DNA of 17,272 nt, from positions 1-17,272 of the forward strand of contig CAYGDB010000013.1 of assembly GCA_964348535.1 (NCBI GenBank). Reading direction: 5' to 3'. Source of the stretch: JBGPJO01 sp964348535 (lineage in GTDB: Bacteria > Patescibacteriota > Minisyncoccia > Phycocordibacterales > JAKFXT01). The position numbers were made by a program, and so were the translations under genes. Every line of letters begins with the position of its first letter. Positions within the stretch are counted from its first letter, which is position 1. Below the pieces are notes generated by a model. It searched no databases. It was not told the DNA's origin and worked only from the letters and a program-made list of their open reading frames with translations. This document shows positions 1-6,351 of the stretch, piece after piece.

Positions 1-290
1 TTCTAGTAGAGCCGCAGTATATCAAATTCAGCCTCCCAAAAATTCCTTTAGCTCCCTATGACTAATCAATGAACCGAATACAGCATGATCAATATAATTA
101 TACAGTCTGATCAAGTTAGAATATATTCGGTAAGACTTTCTTATACTAGCGGAGTATGAAATGTTAAAAACCGAGCTTTCAACATTTCCGGACTTAGCTT
201 TGCAATTAACTACCGCAAAGCTCGCTTACGTGGCGACCGTCGGCTTGCTCTCAATGCGGTTGTTCAACCAAGCACCATTTTTACCGAACA

Positions 291-328
291 GCCTACCCGC
301 CCTGCCTACGCAGGTAGGGCGGGTAGGC
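291..328. repeat. GC-rich palindromic hairpin (REP-like)
   Basis: A 38-nt near-perfect hairpin. GCCTACCCGCCCT pairs with AGGGCGGGTAGGC over 13 bp, followed by one G-T wobble, three more pairs and an ACGC loop. It is much more GC-rich than its surroundings and has no T-run on either strand, so it does not look like an ordinary terminator. Dispersed palindromes of this kind are common between genes in Parcubacteria-type genomes, from general knowledge. Only one copy lies in this window, so repeat status is an inference. Confidence 0.55.
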
Positions 329-378
329 AAGACGAGGCAATGGTTGTTTGAGCAGTATATATGCATATGTTATTTGAT

Positions 379-414
379 TTCTATTCTTAAATTCTTAAGA
401 ATTTAAGAATAGAA
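379..414. repeat. Perfect 36-bp AT-rich palindrome
   Basis: Bases 379-396 are exactly complementary to 397-414 with no spacer, giving 18-bp arms. The left arm contains ATTCTTAA twice in tandem. It could form a cruciform, serve as a weak terminator for transcription arriving from the acyltransferase gene, or be a binding site for a dimeric protein. It could also be an assembly fold-back. Confidence 0.6.
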
Positions 415-461
415 TATTTGAAATTAGTGTGATTTTCGATTCTGTGAAAATGGCACTCGGT

Positions 462-503
462 TTATTATCTGCGTTCCCCTTCATTCTGGGGGGCAGATAA
501 TAA
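462..503. terminator. Hairpin overlapping the 3' end of the acyltransferase gene
   Basis: TTATTATCTGC (462-472) is an exact inverted repeat of GCAGATAATAA (493-503), with an inner CCCC/GGGG stem (476-479 with 488-491). The structure spans the stop codon and last codons of the acyltransferase gene. No T-run follows in the minus direction, so a rho-independent terminator is uncertain; it may instead stabilise the transcript's 3' end. Confidence 0.4.
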
Positions 504-1190
504 CTGACGGTCGCGTAAAATTTGGAGGATATTTTCAGAAAACTTTTTTAGCGACTGAACATCAACATCTTCCGCCGCGCCAAAAACATCCGGGCTGACA
601 GGCTCGCAGAACTCAATGACGATTTTTATTCTGTGGTGGAAAATGTCACTTAAAGTGATTTTGTATGTGCCAGAAATAAGGACAGGCACCACTGGTCTTT
701 TGGTTTTAAAAGCCAGATAACCGACTCCGCCGTGAGCAGGACCAATGAGACCGTCTTTTGTGATTGCGCCTTCGGGGAAAACACAAACAGACCCACCATC
801 ATTAAGAATCTGAATATGGCTCGCCAAAGCCAAAGAATAATCTCTATTTCCGCGCCTTGTTGGATAAGCGCCCAAAATTTTAAATATTGATGGCTCTAAA
901 ATATAAACAAGCCAACCAAATTTTTCTTTGTTCTTGAAATGCGAATAAACATTCGTAAGATAAAACATTGGGGAAAATCCGCTCCAAAATGGCAAAGCAA
1001 GCGGCAAAAGAACGGAGTCTAAAAGACCTGAGTGATTGGGGGCAAAAATTACCGGGGATTTAAGCGAAACAACGTGTTTGAGTCCCCGTATTTCTAAACG
1101 CGTAAAAAATCTGAAAAAAGGACGCATCACAAGCCACCAAAGAGTGCTCTGCAAAATAAAAGGAGGTATGAAATATAATTTTTTCAGCAT
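465..1190 (-). CDS. PlsC-like lysophospholipid acyltransferase
   Basis: Member of the 1-acyl-sn-glycerol-3-phosphate acyltransferase family (241 aa), which transfers an acyl chain to lysophosphatidate or a related lysolipid at the inner face of the membrane. The family's HX4D catalytic motif is at residues 53-58 (HSGLLD), the FPEG substrate-binding motif at 138-141, and a PTRRG block II-like stretch near 110-114. The hydrophobic N-terminal segment (about 5-22) fits membrane association. It ends the accessory gene string, 4 bp after a tiny upstream ORF, without a Shine-Dalgarno sequence. Many CPR genomes lack full lipid synthesis, so it may remodel scavenged lipids; that is inference. Substrate is unknown. 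Confidence 0.88.
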   Translation of the reverse strand: MLKKLYFIPPFILQSTLWWLVMRPFFRFFTRLEIRGLKHVVSLKSPVIFAPNHSGLLDSVLLPLALPFWSGFSPMFYLTNVYSHFKNKEKFGWLVYILEPSIFKILGAYPTRRGNRDYSLALASHIQILNDGGSVCVFPEGAITKDGLIGPAHGGVGYLAFKTKRPVVPVLISGTYKITLSDIFHHRIKIVIEFCEPVSPDVFGAAEDVDVQSLKKFSENILQILRDRQLLSAPQNEGERR

Positions 1191-1194
1191 TTAA

Positions 1195-1329
1195 TTATTT
1201 ATACAAAGTGTGAGAACCAACATCCATAAAATATTCGTAAATATCAGGATGTTTTTCTTTCAGCGCGTTAAGCGGATAAAGAATGTTACCCTGTAAATTT
1301 TTTGGCGCTGAATGATAAAGATATATCAT
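1195..1329 (-). CDS. Small 44-aa protein, probable N-terminal remnant of a CPR hypothetical family
   Basis: A 44-aa frame beginning MIYLYHSAPKNLQGNILYPL. This opening resembles, from memory, the N terminus of a longer uncharacterised protein family of Parcubacteria-type genomes; here the frame stops at 44 aa, so it is likely a truncated remnant or a short derivative. Its ATG overlaps the stop of the preceding tiny ORF in an ATGA arrangement, and its stop lies 4 bp before the acyltransferase start. That tight packing supports translation. No Shine-Dalgarno is seen. Function unknown. Confidence 0.5.
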   Translation of the reverse strand: MIYLYHSAPKNLQGNILYPLNALKEKHPDIYEYFMDVGSHTLYK

Positions 1330-1427
1330 AGTTTTTTAGCGATGAAATGAAAAATATGCCAATGTTTCAGTGTGCCATTTGCGGTTTTGTCGTCCTTTTC
1401 CTCCTCATCTAATAAAATGACTTCCAT
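1326..1427 (-). CDS. Tiny 33-aa ORF, possible gene remnant
   Basis: A 33-aa frame starting MEVILLDEEEK and ending HIFHFIAKKL, 26 bp downstream of the oxidase stop. Its TGA overlaps the ATG of the next small ORF (ATGA), the usual sign of translational coupling. The acidic N-terminal part and amphipathic end match nothing I can name with confidence. It could be the start of a truncated gene whose 3' part was deleted. Existence rests on packing and overlap only. Confidence 0.35.
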   Translation of the reverse strand: MEVILLDEEEKDDKTANGTLKHWHIFHFIAKKL

Positions 1428-1453
1428 TTTGTGAATATTTATTTTTTAATAGC

Positions 1454-2626
1454 TCATTTTTGAAATCTTCCTATTGAAAAACCAGAAATATCAATTTTGC
1501 TTTTTCCGTCTATTGCAAGTTGCGCCAAAATTTCACCTATTGCCGCCGAATGTTTGAATCCATGACCAGAGCATGGCGAAGCCAAAATGATTGATGGATA
1601 TTTTGGATGGGTATCAATTACGAAATGAGAATCTGGCGTAACGGTGTAAAGGCACGAAACGGCTTTAACACATTTTTCGCTCAAATCAGGAAAATACGGC
1701 GCGACAAAATTTTCATACATTGACTTGATTTCCTCTTGACTTACATCGCGATTGACCGTGTCTGCGGTTGTCGTCGTTTCGTATTGCTCGCTTGCGATTT
1801 TTACGCCCCCGTTCTGCCCGTCAATCGCTGGAAAACCATAGATACCTTGTTTGTTTCCTTGCAGTTCCCAAATGAAAATCGGAAAGTTTTTGGATTCAAA
1901 TCGCTCTATGGAAGTTTTGACATCAAACCAAAATAGAACCTGACGAATGACTTTGAAAAATTTTGAATATTCGTCTTCTATAAGCGCAGGAAACCATGGC
2001 CCAGCGCTGATGATTAGTTTTTTAGCTTCGTATTCGCCAAGATTTGTTTTTACCCTAACGATTCCATCTTTTTCTAAAAAACTTTCTACTTTTTCATTTT
2101 TGTGTATTGTAGCGTCATATTTTTCAGCAAGAGATATCTGCGCGTCTATACATTCCTCTGGACGCAAAAAACCCGCATTGTATTCATAATAGCCACTTTC
2201 ATCGTCTTTCACGTTAAATTGCGGAAATTGTTTGCGGATTTGAGAGGAGTCTAAAATTTCATGTTTGATATTGTGTTTTTTCGCCGCCGCAATAGTATTT
2301 TCAAAAAAATTCGGAACATGATTTATGGCGGTTTTCGCTCCGCTTGAAATGATAAGTCCGCCACATTTATCAAGCAGTTTCTTGCCGGTTTCTCTTTCCA
2401 ATTCCTCCCAAATCTCATACGAGCGGAGCGCAATCGACGTATATTGTTCACCTTCGCCGATTGCTTGGCGGGTTATGCGAGTGTCGCCGTTGGACGAGCC
2501 AAAAATATGCGGCGGCGAAAACTGGTCTATCCCCAAAACTTTATTTCCACGTTTTGCCAACTGATAAACCGCCGCGCTTCCCATTGCGCCCAGTCCAAGC
2601 ACGATTGTGTCAAATTTATTTTCCAT
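1454..2626 (-). CDS. FAD-dependent oxidase of the monomeric sarcosine oxidase / SolA family
   Basis: A 390-aa flavoprotein of the DAO/MSOX family, which oxidises N-methyl or secondary amino acids with O2 to give an imine and H2O2. A Rossmann GLGAMG motif (11-16) binds the FAD ADP moiety. The region SCLYT at 324-328 places Cys325 where monomeric sarcosine oxidase carries its covalent flavin cysteine. Lys276 (GGVKIAS) fits the oxygen-activating lysine. CSGHGFK (352-358) is the family's C-terminal flavin-contacting motif, and length matches the family. The residue four after Lys276 is Glu280, where MSOX has an active-site histidine, so the substrate may differ. It lies just downstream of a regulator remnant and has no Shine-Dalgarno. 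An O2-using oxidase is unexpected in a presumably fermentative CPR cell. Confidence 0.85.
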   Translation of the reverse strand: MENKFDTIVLGLGAMGSAAVYQLAKRGNKVLGIDQFSPPHIFGSSNGDTRITRQAIGEGEQYTSIALRSYEIWEELERETGKKLLDKCGGLIISSGAKTAINHVPNFFENTIAAAKKHNIKHEILDSSQIRKQFPQFNVKDDESGYYEYNAGFLRPEECIDAQISLAEKYDATIHKNEKVESFLEKDGIVRVKTNLGEYEAKKLIISAGPWFPALIEDEYSKFFKVIRQVLFWFDVKTSIERFESKNFPIFIWELQGNKQGIYGFPAIDGQNGGVKIASEQYETTTTADTVNRDVSQEEIKSMYENFVAPYFPDLSEKCVKAVSCLYTVTPDSHFVIDTHPKYPSIILASPCSGHGFKHSAAIGEILAQLAIDGKSKIDISGFSIGRFQK

Positions 2627-2628
2627 AG

Positions 2629-2727
2629 TTATTTTAAAAGCCCGTCTACTGAAACATCAAGCGCTTTGGCAATATTGGTAATGGTTGAAAGAGTTACGCC
2701 CGAATTTTGCCAAAAAATCAGAGGCTC
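2629..2727 (-). pseudogene. C-terminal remnant of an Xre/Cro-type HTH regulator
   Basis: The 98 bases between the dehydrogenase and oxidase genes encode 32 residues ending NIAKALDVSVDGLLK then TAA. This is the typical last part of an Xre-family helix-turn-helix domain (pattern 'I.kIAkAL.Vsv.dLl'). No start codon or N-terminal half is present. The fragment follows the dehydrogenase TGA in the same reading frame, so a deletion apparently fused the two regions at that stop. It shows that a regulator gene once stood here. Confidence 0.65.
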
Positions 2728-3675
2728 TCAATTCACAATATTAACGGCTTTACCCTCAACAAATGCTTTCACATTGGCAACAATAATATCCGCACAATTT
2801 TCCAACGCTTCCTCCGTGAAAAAAGCGGAGTGTGGGGAAAGCACAACATTATCCAATTTTAGAAGCGGATTGGACGCGGACCAATCAACAATCGTGTCCA
2901 ATCCGGCTCCTGCGATTTTGTGAGACTGCAAAGCGCTGATGAGCGCCAACTCGTCCACACACTTTCCGCGAGCAGTGTTGATGAGAATTGCCGTCGGCTT
3001 CATCATTTGCAATCGCTCCCCAGTAATGATGTTCTCTGTATCGGGTGAAAGCGGGAGATGCAGTGATATGATATCACTTTCCTTTAGTAATTCGTCGAGC
3101 GAAACTTGCTTCACTCCCTCAACATTCTTTTGTGAGCGATTGTAGGCAAGCACTTTCATGCCGAAACCTTGTCCGATTTTGGCGACACGCTGTCCGATAT
3201 TTCCTAGGCCAACAACGCCAAGTGTTTTGCCTGCGAGGTCAAAACCGAGATATTTTAGGTGTTCTTGATTTTCAGGACCAATTTGAAAAGGCGCTTGCCT
3301 CATCATTGCATCTCCCGCCGGAATTTTCTTGCTCATCGCGAGCATGAGCGCAATGGCGTGCTCGGCGACTGCTTCCGTTGAAAATCCAGGCACATTGGCA
3401 ACCTGTATTCCCTTCGCTTTCGCGGTAACAACATCAACCGAGTCATAGCCGGTGGAATTGATAGCAAGAAGTTTAAGCGTGTCTGTTCTCTCCAAAACTT
3501 TCTTATTGAGTGGCGCAGTATAGCAATCAGCAATCGCAATTCCTACTCCTTTCAGTCGTTCAATCGCCTTTTCCTCGGTATCAGTGTTTTCATAGATTGC
3601 AAGGTCGCCTAACGCGCGAAGCGCGTCCAAATGTTTATTTTTGAGAAAACTTTCGTTGAGGATTGCGATTTTCAT
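2728..3675 (-). CDS. D-2-hydroxyacid dehydrogenase, NAD(P)-dependent
   Basis: A 315-aa enzyme of the D-isomer-specific 2-hydroxyacid dehydrogenase family, which interconverts 2-oxoacids and D-2-hydroxyacids. The nucleotide-binding motif GLGNIG is at 156-161, the substrate-binding arginine at 236 (NTARG), and the catalytic histidine at 282 (SPHSA). After Asp260 the usual DVFExEP block reads DTIVDWSAS, so the general-acid partner Glu is not where it is expected. The ATG at 3675 is preferred over a TTG nine bases upstream because it overlaps the upstream peptidase stop as ATGA. Arg180 after the second strand might favour NADP(H); that is inference. Substrate not assignable: glyoxylate, hydroxypyruvate or amino-acid-derived 2-oxoacids are all possible. 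Confidence 0.85.
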   Translation of the reverse strand: MKIAILNESFLKNKHLDALRALGDLAIYENTDTEEKAIERLKGVGIAIADCYTAPLNKKVLERTDTLKLLAINSTGYDSVDVVTAKAKGIQVANVPGFSTEAVAEHAIALMLAMSKKIPAGDAMMRQAPFQIGPENQEHLKYLGFDLAGKTLGVVGLGNIGQRVAKIGQGFGMKVLAYNRSQKNVEGVKQVSLDELLKESDIISLHLPLSPDTENIITGERLQMMKPTAILINTARGKCVDELALISALQSHKIAGAGLDTIVDWSASNPLLKLDNVVLSPHSAFFTEEALENCADIIVANVKAFVEGKAVNIVN

Positions 3676-4709
3676 ATTAACCAAGATTCCACCAATTTTA
3701 TTTTATTATTATCACAATCAATCTCCGCCTTCACGCCGAGAGGCAGAATCAGTTGCGGATCAGTATGCCCGACATCAAAATTGGCGATAATCGGCAAGTT
3801 CGGCTTGCCAAATTCTTTTGCAACAATCGAAACTATTTTCTCCTCCAATTCCTTCTTTTCCTCGTCCGAATAATCGCGGGCGCGAGAAAAAATAAAACCG
3901 CTAATTTTTTCAAACACGCCAAGCATTCCGTAATTTCTCAAAACATGACCAATGTAGTGAATAGGTGGCTTTTCTTCGGAAGTTTCAAGAAAAAAGATTT
4001 TGCCTTTCCAAAAATCCTGCGATGGCCAAAAGTCAGTCGCTTTCATCATTTCCAGGACTTCTATGCAACCGCCAAATAACTCCCCCTGAACTTTACCTTT
4101 CCCTTGAAGCCAGCGCCAGCCGTCATCTGATTTCATCGGATTAACTTTTCCCAGATTTTCCTTGTTTGCCCAGTCAGGATAGCCGTCGCAGTATGTTCCA
4201 TACGCCTTATATTCGTAACTTTCTTTCGGCTCAAAAAGTATTTCCTGAACATGGGATTTGAAACTTTCCGGCAAACTATCCATTTGCGAGAATCCGGCCA
4301 TGATTGAAGGACCGTAGAAAGTTACGAGTCCTTGAAGATTTGCAAAGATATGAAGTGTTGAGGTGTCAGAATAGCCCATCAAAATTTTAGGATTTTCGGC
4401 AATAACTTTTTTATTGAGGAAAGGCAAAATCCGAACGGAATCATTACCACCGATTGAAGTAAAAATGGCCTTAACTTCCGGGTCGGCAAAAGCGTCGTTG
4501 ATGTCTTTTGCTCTGACTTGCGGATTTACTCGCGTAAAATCGGCGTCCATTCTGGTGGTGGGAAACTCTTTGATTTTTAAACCCCACTCCTCTAAAACTT
4601 TAAGACCGTTTTCGTAAACATGCGGAAAGACACTCGGCCCGCCCCAAGAGGGCGACACAATCGCCACTGTATCTCCTTTATTCAATTTTGCTGGCTTTTT
4701 GTAAGTCAT
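3672..4709 (-). CDS. S66-family serine peptidase, MccF-like / LD-carboxypeptidase
   Basis: A 345-aa S66 peptidase. LD-carboxypeptidases trim the terminal D-Ala from murein tetrapeptides, while MccF members cleave amide bonds in microcin C-like aminoacyl nucleotides. The serine nucleophile is Ser114 in GYSDTS, and Glu242 (LETSEE) and His315 (GHTDPQ) complete the Ser-Glu-His triad at near the spacing of Escherichia coli MccF. The LETSE signature and full length favour the MccF branch over LdcA. There is no signal peptide, so it acts in the cytoplasm. It starts 6 bp after the Gmad2 gene and overlaps the dehydrogenase by 4 bp, so these three form one transcription unit. Roles in self-immunity or murein-peptide recycling are both open. 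Confidence 0.85.
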   Translation of the reverse strand: MTYKKPAKLNKGDTVAIVSPSWGGPSVFPHVYENGLKVLEEWGLKIKEFPTTRMDADFTRVNPQVRAKDINDAFADPEVKAIFTSIGGNDSVRILPFLNKKVIAENPKILMGYSDTSTLHIFANLQGLVTFYGPSIMAGFSQMDSLPESFKSHVQEILFEPKESYEYKAYGTYCDGYPDWANKENLGKVNPMKSDDGWRWLQGKGKVQGELFGGCIEVLEMMKATDFWPSQDFWKGKIFFLETSEEKPPIHYIGHVLRNYGMLGVFEKISGFIFSRARDYSDEEKKELEEKIVSIVAKEFGKPNLPIIANFDVGHTDPQLILPLGVKAEIDCDNNKIKLVESWLI

Positions 4710-4715
4710 GAGCTT

Positions 4716-5132
4716 TTAAAAGCGAACCGGAATTGAAACAGAATCAGAATTTTCGGGAAGTCCTGACGGATTGTCTTTTTCCAAAACAAGCGTGCCAGTT
4801 TCGGTTGTCGGAATTTGAAAAACAAGAGTGGCTTCAAACGGGACAAAATCAGTCGTCATCCAATCACCTTTTGCTTGGGCCGGAATAACCCCCAATTCTT
4901 TTCCGTTACTATCAAAAATCCTCACCGGAAAAGAGGCCTCAAAATACCATGCGCCACGAGCGGAGCCAATTATTTTAAGGGGGCTTTTTACAACACTATC
5001 GGAGAGTGGCGAATCAACCTGAATGATATCTTTATAAAAAATTGGCTTTGCTTCCTTTTCATACTCGTAAAAAAATATCCTAGAGACAAACGCCACTAAA
5101 AGAAACAAGAAAACTAATCCAAATATTTTCAT
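4716..5132 (-). CDS. Membrane-anchored Gmad2 immunoglobulin-like domain protein
   Basis: 138 aa. Residues 3-21 form one hydrophobic segment, a signal anchor without a lipobox cysteine. Residues about 38-138 match the Gmad2 immunoglobulin-like domain known from spore-germination-type proteins: SPLSDSVVKSPLKIIGSARG, then W62/F64/E65, GDWMTTDFVPFEATL, and NPSGLPE near the end. The domain would lie outside the membrane. Gmad2 proteins are frequent in CPR genomes and their role is unknown, probably in the envelope. It sits 36 bp after dnaJ and 6 bp before the peptidase, so it leads the accessory operon. No Shine-Dalgarno seen. Confidence 0.8.
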   Translation of the reverse strand: MKIFGLVFLFLLVAFVSRIFFYEYEKEAKPIFYKDIIQVDSPLSDSVVKSPLKIIGSARGAWYFEASFPVRIFDSNGKELGVIPAQAKGDWMTTDFVPFEATLVFQIPTTETGTLVLEKDNPSGLPENSDSVSIPVRF

Positions 5133-5168
5133 GATTTTTGACGCGCGGGTTTCAAAAGACGCCGAGGG

Positions 5169-6245
5169 CTATATCCCCTCTTTTTGAAGTTGAGATATAA
5201 GATCGCGGGCGTGTTTTGAAATTTTAGATGGAAATGTAATGTTTACTCTTATCAGAAGATCGCCTCTCGCCCCTTTTTCAAAAGGCACGCCTTTGCCACG
5301 GACACGAAGAACTTCGCCATGAGAAATAGCTTCGGGAATTTTCAAAGATATATCTCCATCAAGAGTTTGAATTTTATAATCAGAACCAAGAAGGGCGTCT
5401 GAAAGTTTTACATTTAAATCCATCAAAATATTCCTACCGTCCTTCCTAAGGGTCGGATGTTTTTTAACGTGAATTTTGACATAAAGGTCGCCCGGAGCGC
5501 CCCCTTGAATAGCCTCACCCATTTGAGGCATTCTTATCATTTCACCATTATCAATGCCGTAAGGTATGGAAATGGATATCTCTTCTTCGCGACGCAAAAC
5601 ACCAAGACCGGAGCAAGTGGCGCATTTCTCCTTTGGAATTTTTCCGGAACCAAGACAAATATCGCAAACTCTGCTGACTGAAACAGAACCTAAAAATGAC
5701 CGTCTTGATTCGTGAATCTGCCCCTTGCCATTACAAGTTTCGCAAGTTTTTGTGCCAACACCGGACTTGCCACCACTACCCGCGCAAGTGGTGCAGGAAG
5801 AAACTTTTGTAATCAAAACTTTTCGTTCAACGCCAAAAACAGATTCGGCAAATGTAATTTCTAGGTCAATGGATATATCGCGTCCTCGACGCGTCCTCTC
5901 GCGAGAGCCAGCGAAAAAATCGCTGAAAATGTCTCCAAAATTAATATTTTCAAATCCCTCAAAATTTCCGCTTTGGCCGGAAAAATCAAAATCGCCGAAT
6001 GGCGACCCACCACCGCTTGCCCCACCTCCTCCACCTGAAAATACTCTTCCATAAGAGTCGTACTCGGCGCGTTTTTTATCGTCAGAGAGAACGCTATAAG
6101 CCTCTGACAGCTCTTTAAACTTTGCGTTATCTCCCCCTTTCTTATCCGGGTGATATTTGTGGGCAAGCTTATGAAAAGCCTTTTTAACCTCTTCTTTGCT
6201 AGCTTTTTTGGTTATCCCTAAAATTTCGTAGTAGTCTTTTGCCAT
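5169..6245 (-). CDS. dnaJ: Chaperone DnaJ (Hsp40)
   Basis: Type I Hsp40 (358 aa) that delivers unfolded proteins to DnaK and stimulates its ATPase. The J domain occupies about 1-68 with HPD at 32-34. A Gly-rich linker (about 71-100) follows. The zinc domain has four CXXCXGXG repeats beginning at Cys151, Cys168, Cys194 and Cys208, then the two C-terminal substrate-binding domains. All hallmarks of the full-length family are present. It follows dnaK after a gap of about 106 bp that carries its own TATAAT box, so it can probably be transcribed separately. Confidence 0.97.
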   Translation of the reverse strand: MAKDYYEILGITKKASKEEVKKAFHKLAHKYHPDKKGGDNAKFKELSEAYSVLSDDKKRAEYDSYGRVFSGGGGGASGGGSPFGDFDFSGQSGNFEGFENINFGDIFSDFFAGSRERTRRGRDISIDLEITFAESVFGVERKVLITKVSSCTTCAGSGGKSGVGTKTCETCNGKGQIHESRRSFLGSVSVSRVCDICLGSGKIPKEKCATCSGLGVLRREEEISISIPYGIDNGEMIRMPQMGEAIQGGAPGDLYVKIHVKKHPTLRKDGRNILMDLNVKLSDALLGSDYKIQTLDGDISLKIPEAISHGEVLRVRGKGVPFEKGARGDLLIRVNITFPSKISKHARDLISQLQKEGI

Positions 6246-6252
6246 ATCAGTG

Positions 6253-6281
6253 ATTATACTTCCTGAATCATAAAACGTGAA
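6253..6281 (-). promoter_or_regulatory. Putative leaderless promoter of dnaJ
   Basis: On the minus strand a perfect TATAAT (6253-6258) lies 7 nt before the dnaJ ATG, with a weaker TTCACG (6276-6281) 17 bp upstream as candidate -35. Transcription from this box would start at or within a base or two of the A of ATG, giving a leaderless mRNA. No Shine-Dalgarno is present, which fits. No CIRCE operator is visible. Confidence 0.5.
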
Positions 6282-6351
6282 GAGTTTAGTTTATAGAGAT
6301 CCTTGAGGCAGAGACGCGATGTCTTGGACCTATATATATACTCCTCGGCTT

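Larger units (their letters stand above)
1..460. other. Intergenic region without a recognisable gene
   Basis: I see no convincing gene in the first 460 bases. Short open frames exist on both strands (plus 161-406; minus roughly 38-227), but neither resembles a known family and the plus-strand frame runs straight through two palindromes. The stretch carries a GC-rich hairpin (291-328), a perfect AT-rich palindrome (379-414) and a smaller stem (AGCTTTGC at 196-203 pairing with GCAAAGCT at 215-222). It may be decayed or structural sequence, or the edge of a mobile element whose rest lies outside the window. Confidence 0.5.

Noticed and set aside
38..227. Minus-strand open stretch of about 60 codons
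   Set aside because: It looks somewhat protein-like but has stops at both ends, no clear start, and no recognisable motif.
161..406. 81-aa plus-strand frame
   Set aside because: It runs through a GC-rich hairpin and most of the AT palindrome, has no family resemblance, and its composition differs along its length.
2444..2923. 159-aa plus-strand frame across the oxidase and dehydrogenase ends
   Set aside because: It is antisense to two well-supported genes and to the regulator remnant, with no expression signals.
6246..6351. CIRCE heat-shock operator before dnaJ
   Set aside because: No TTAGCACTC-type inverted repeat was found here or upstream of grpE.
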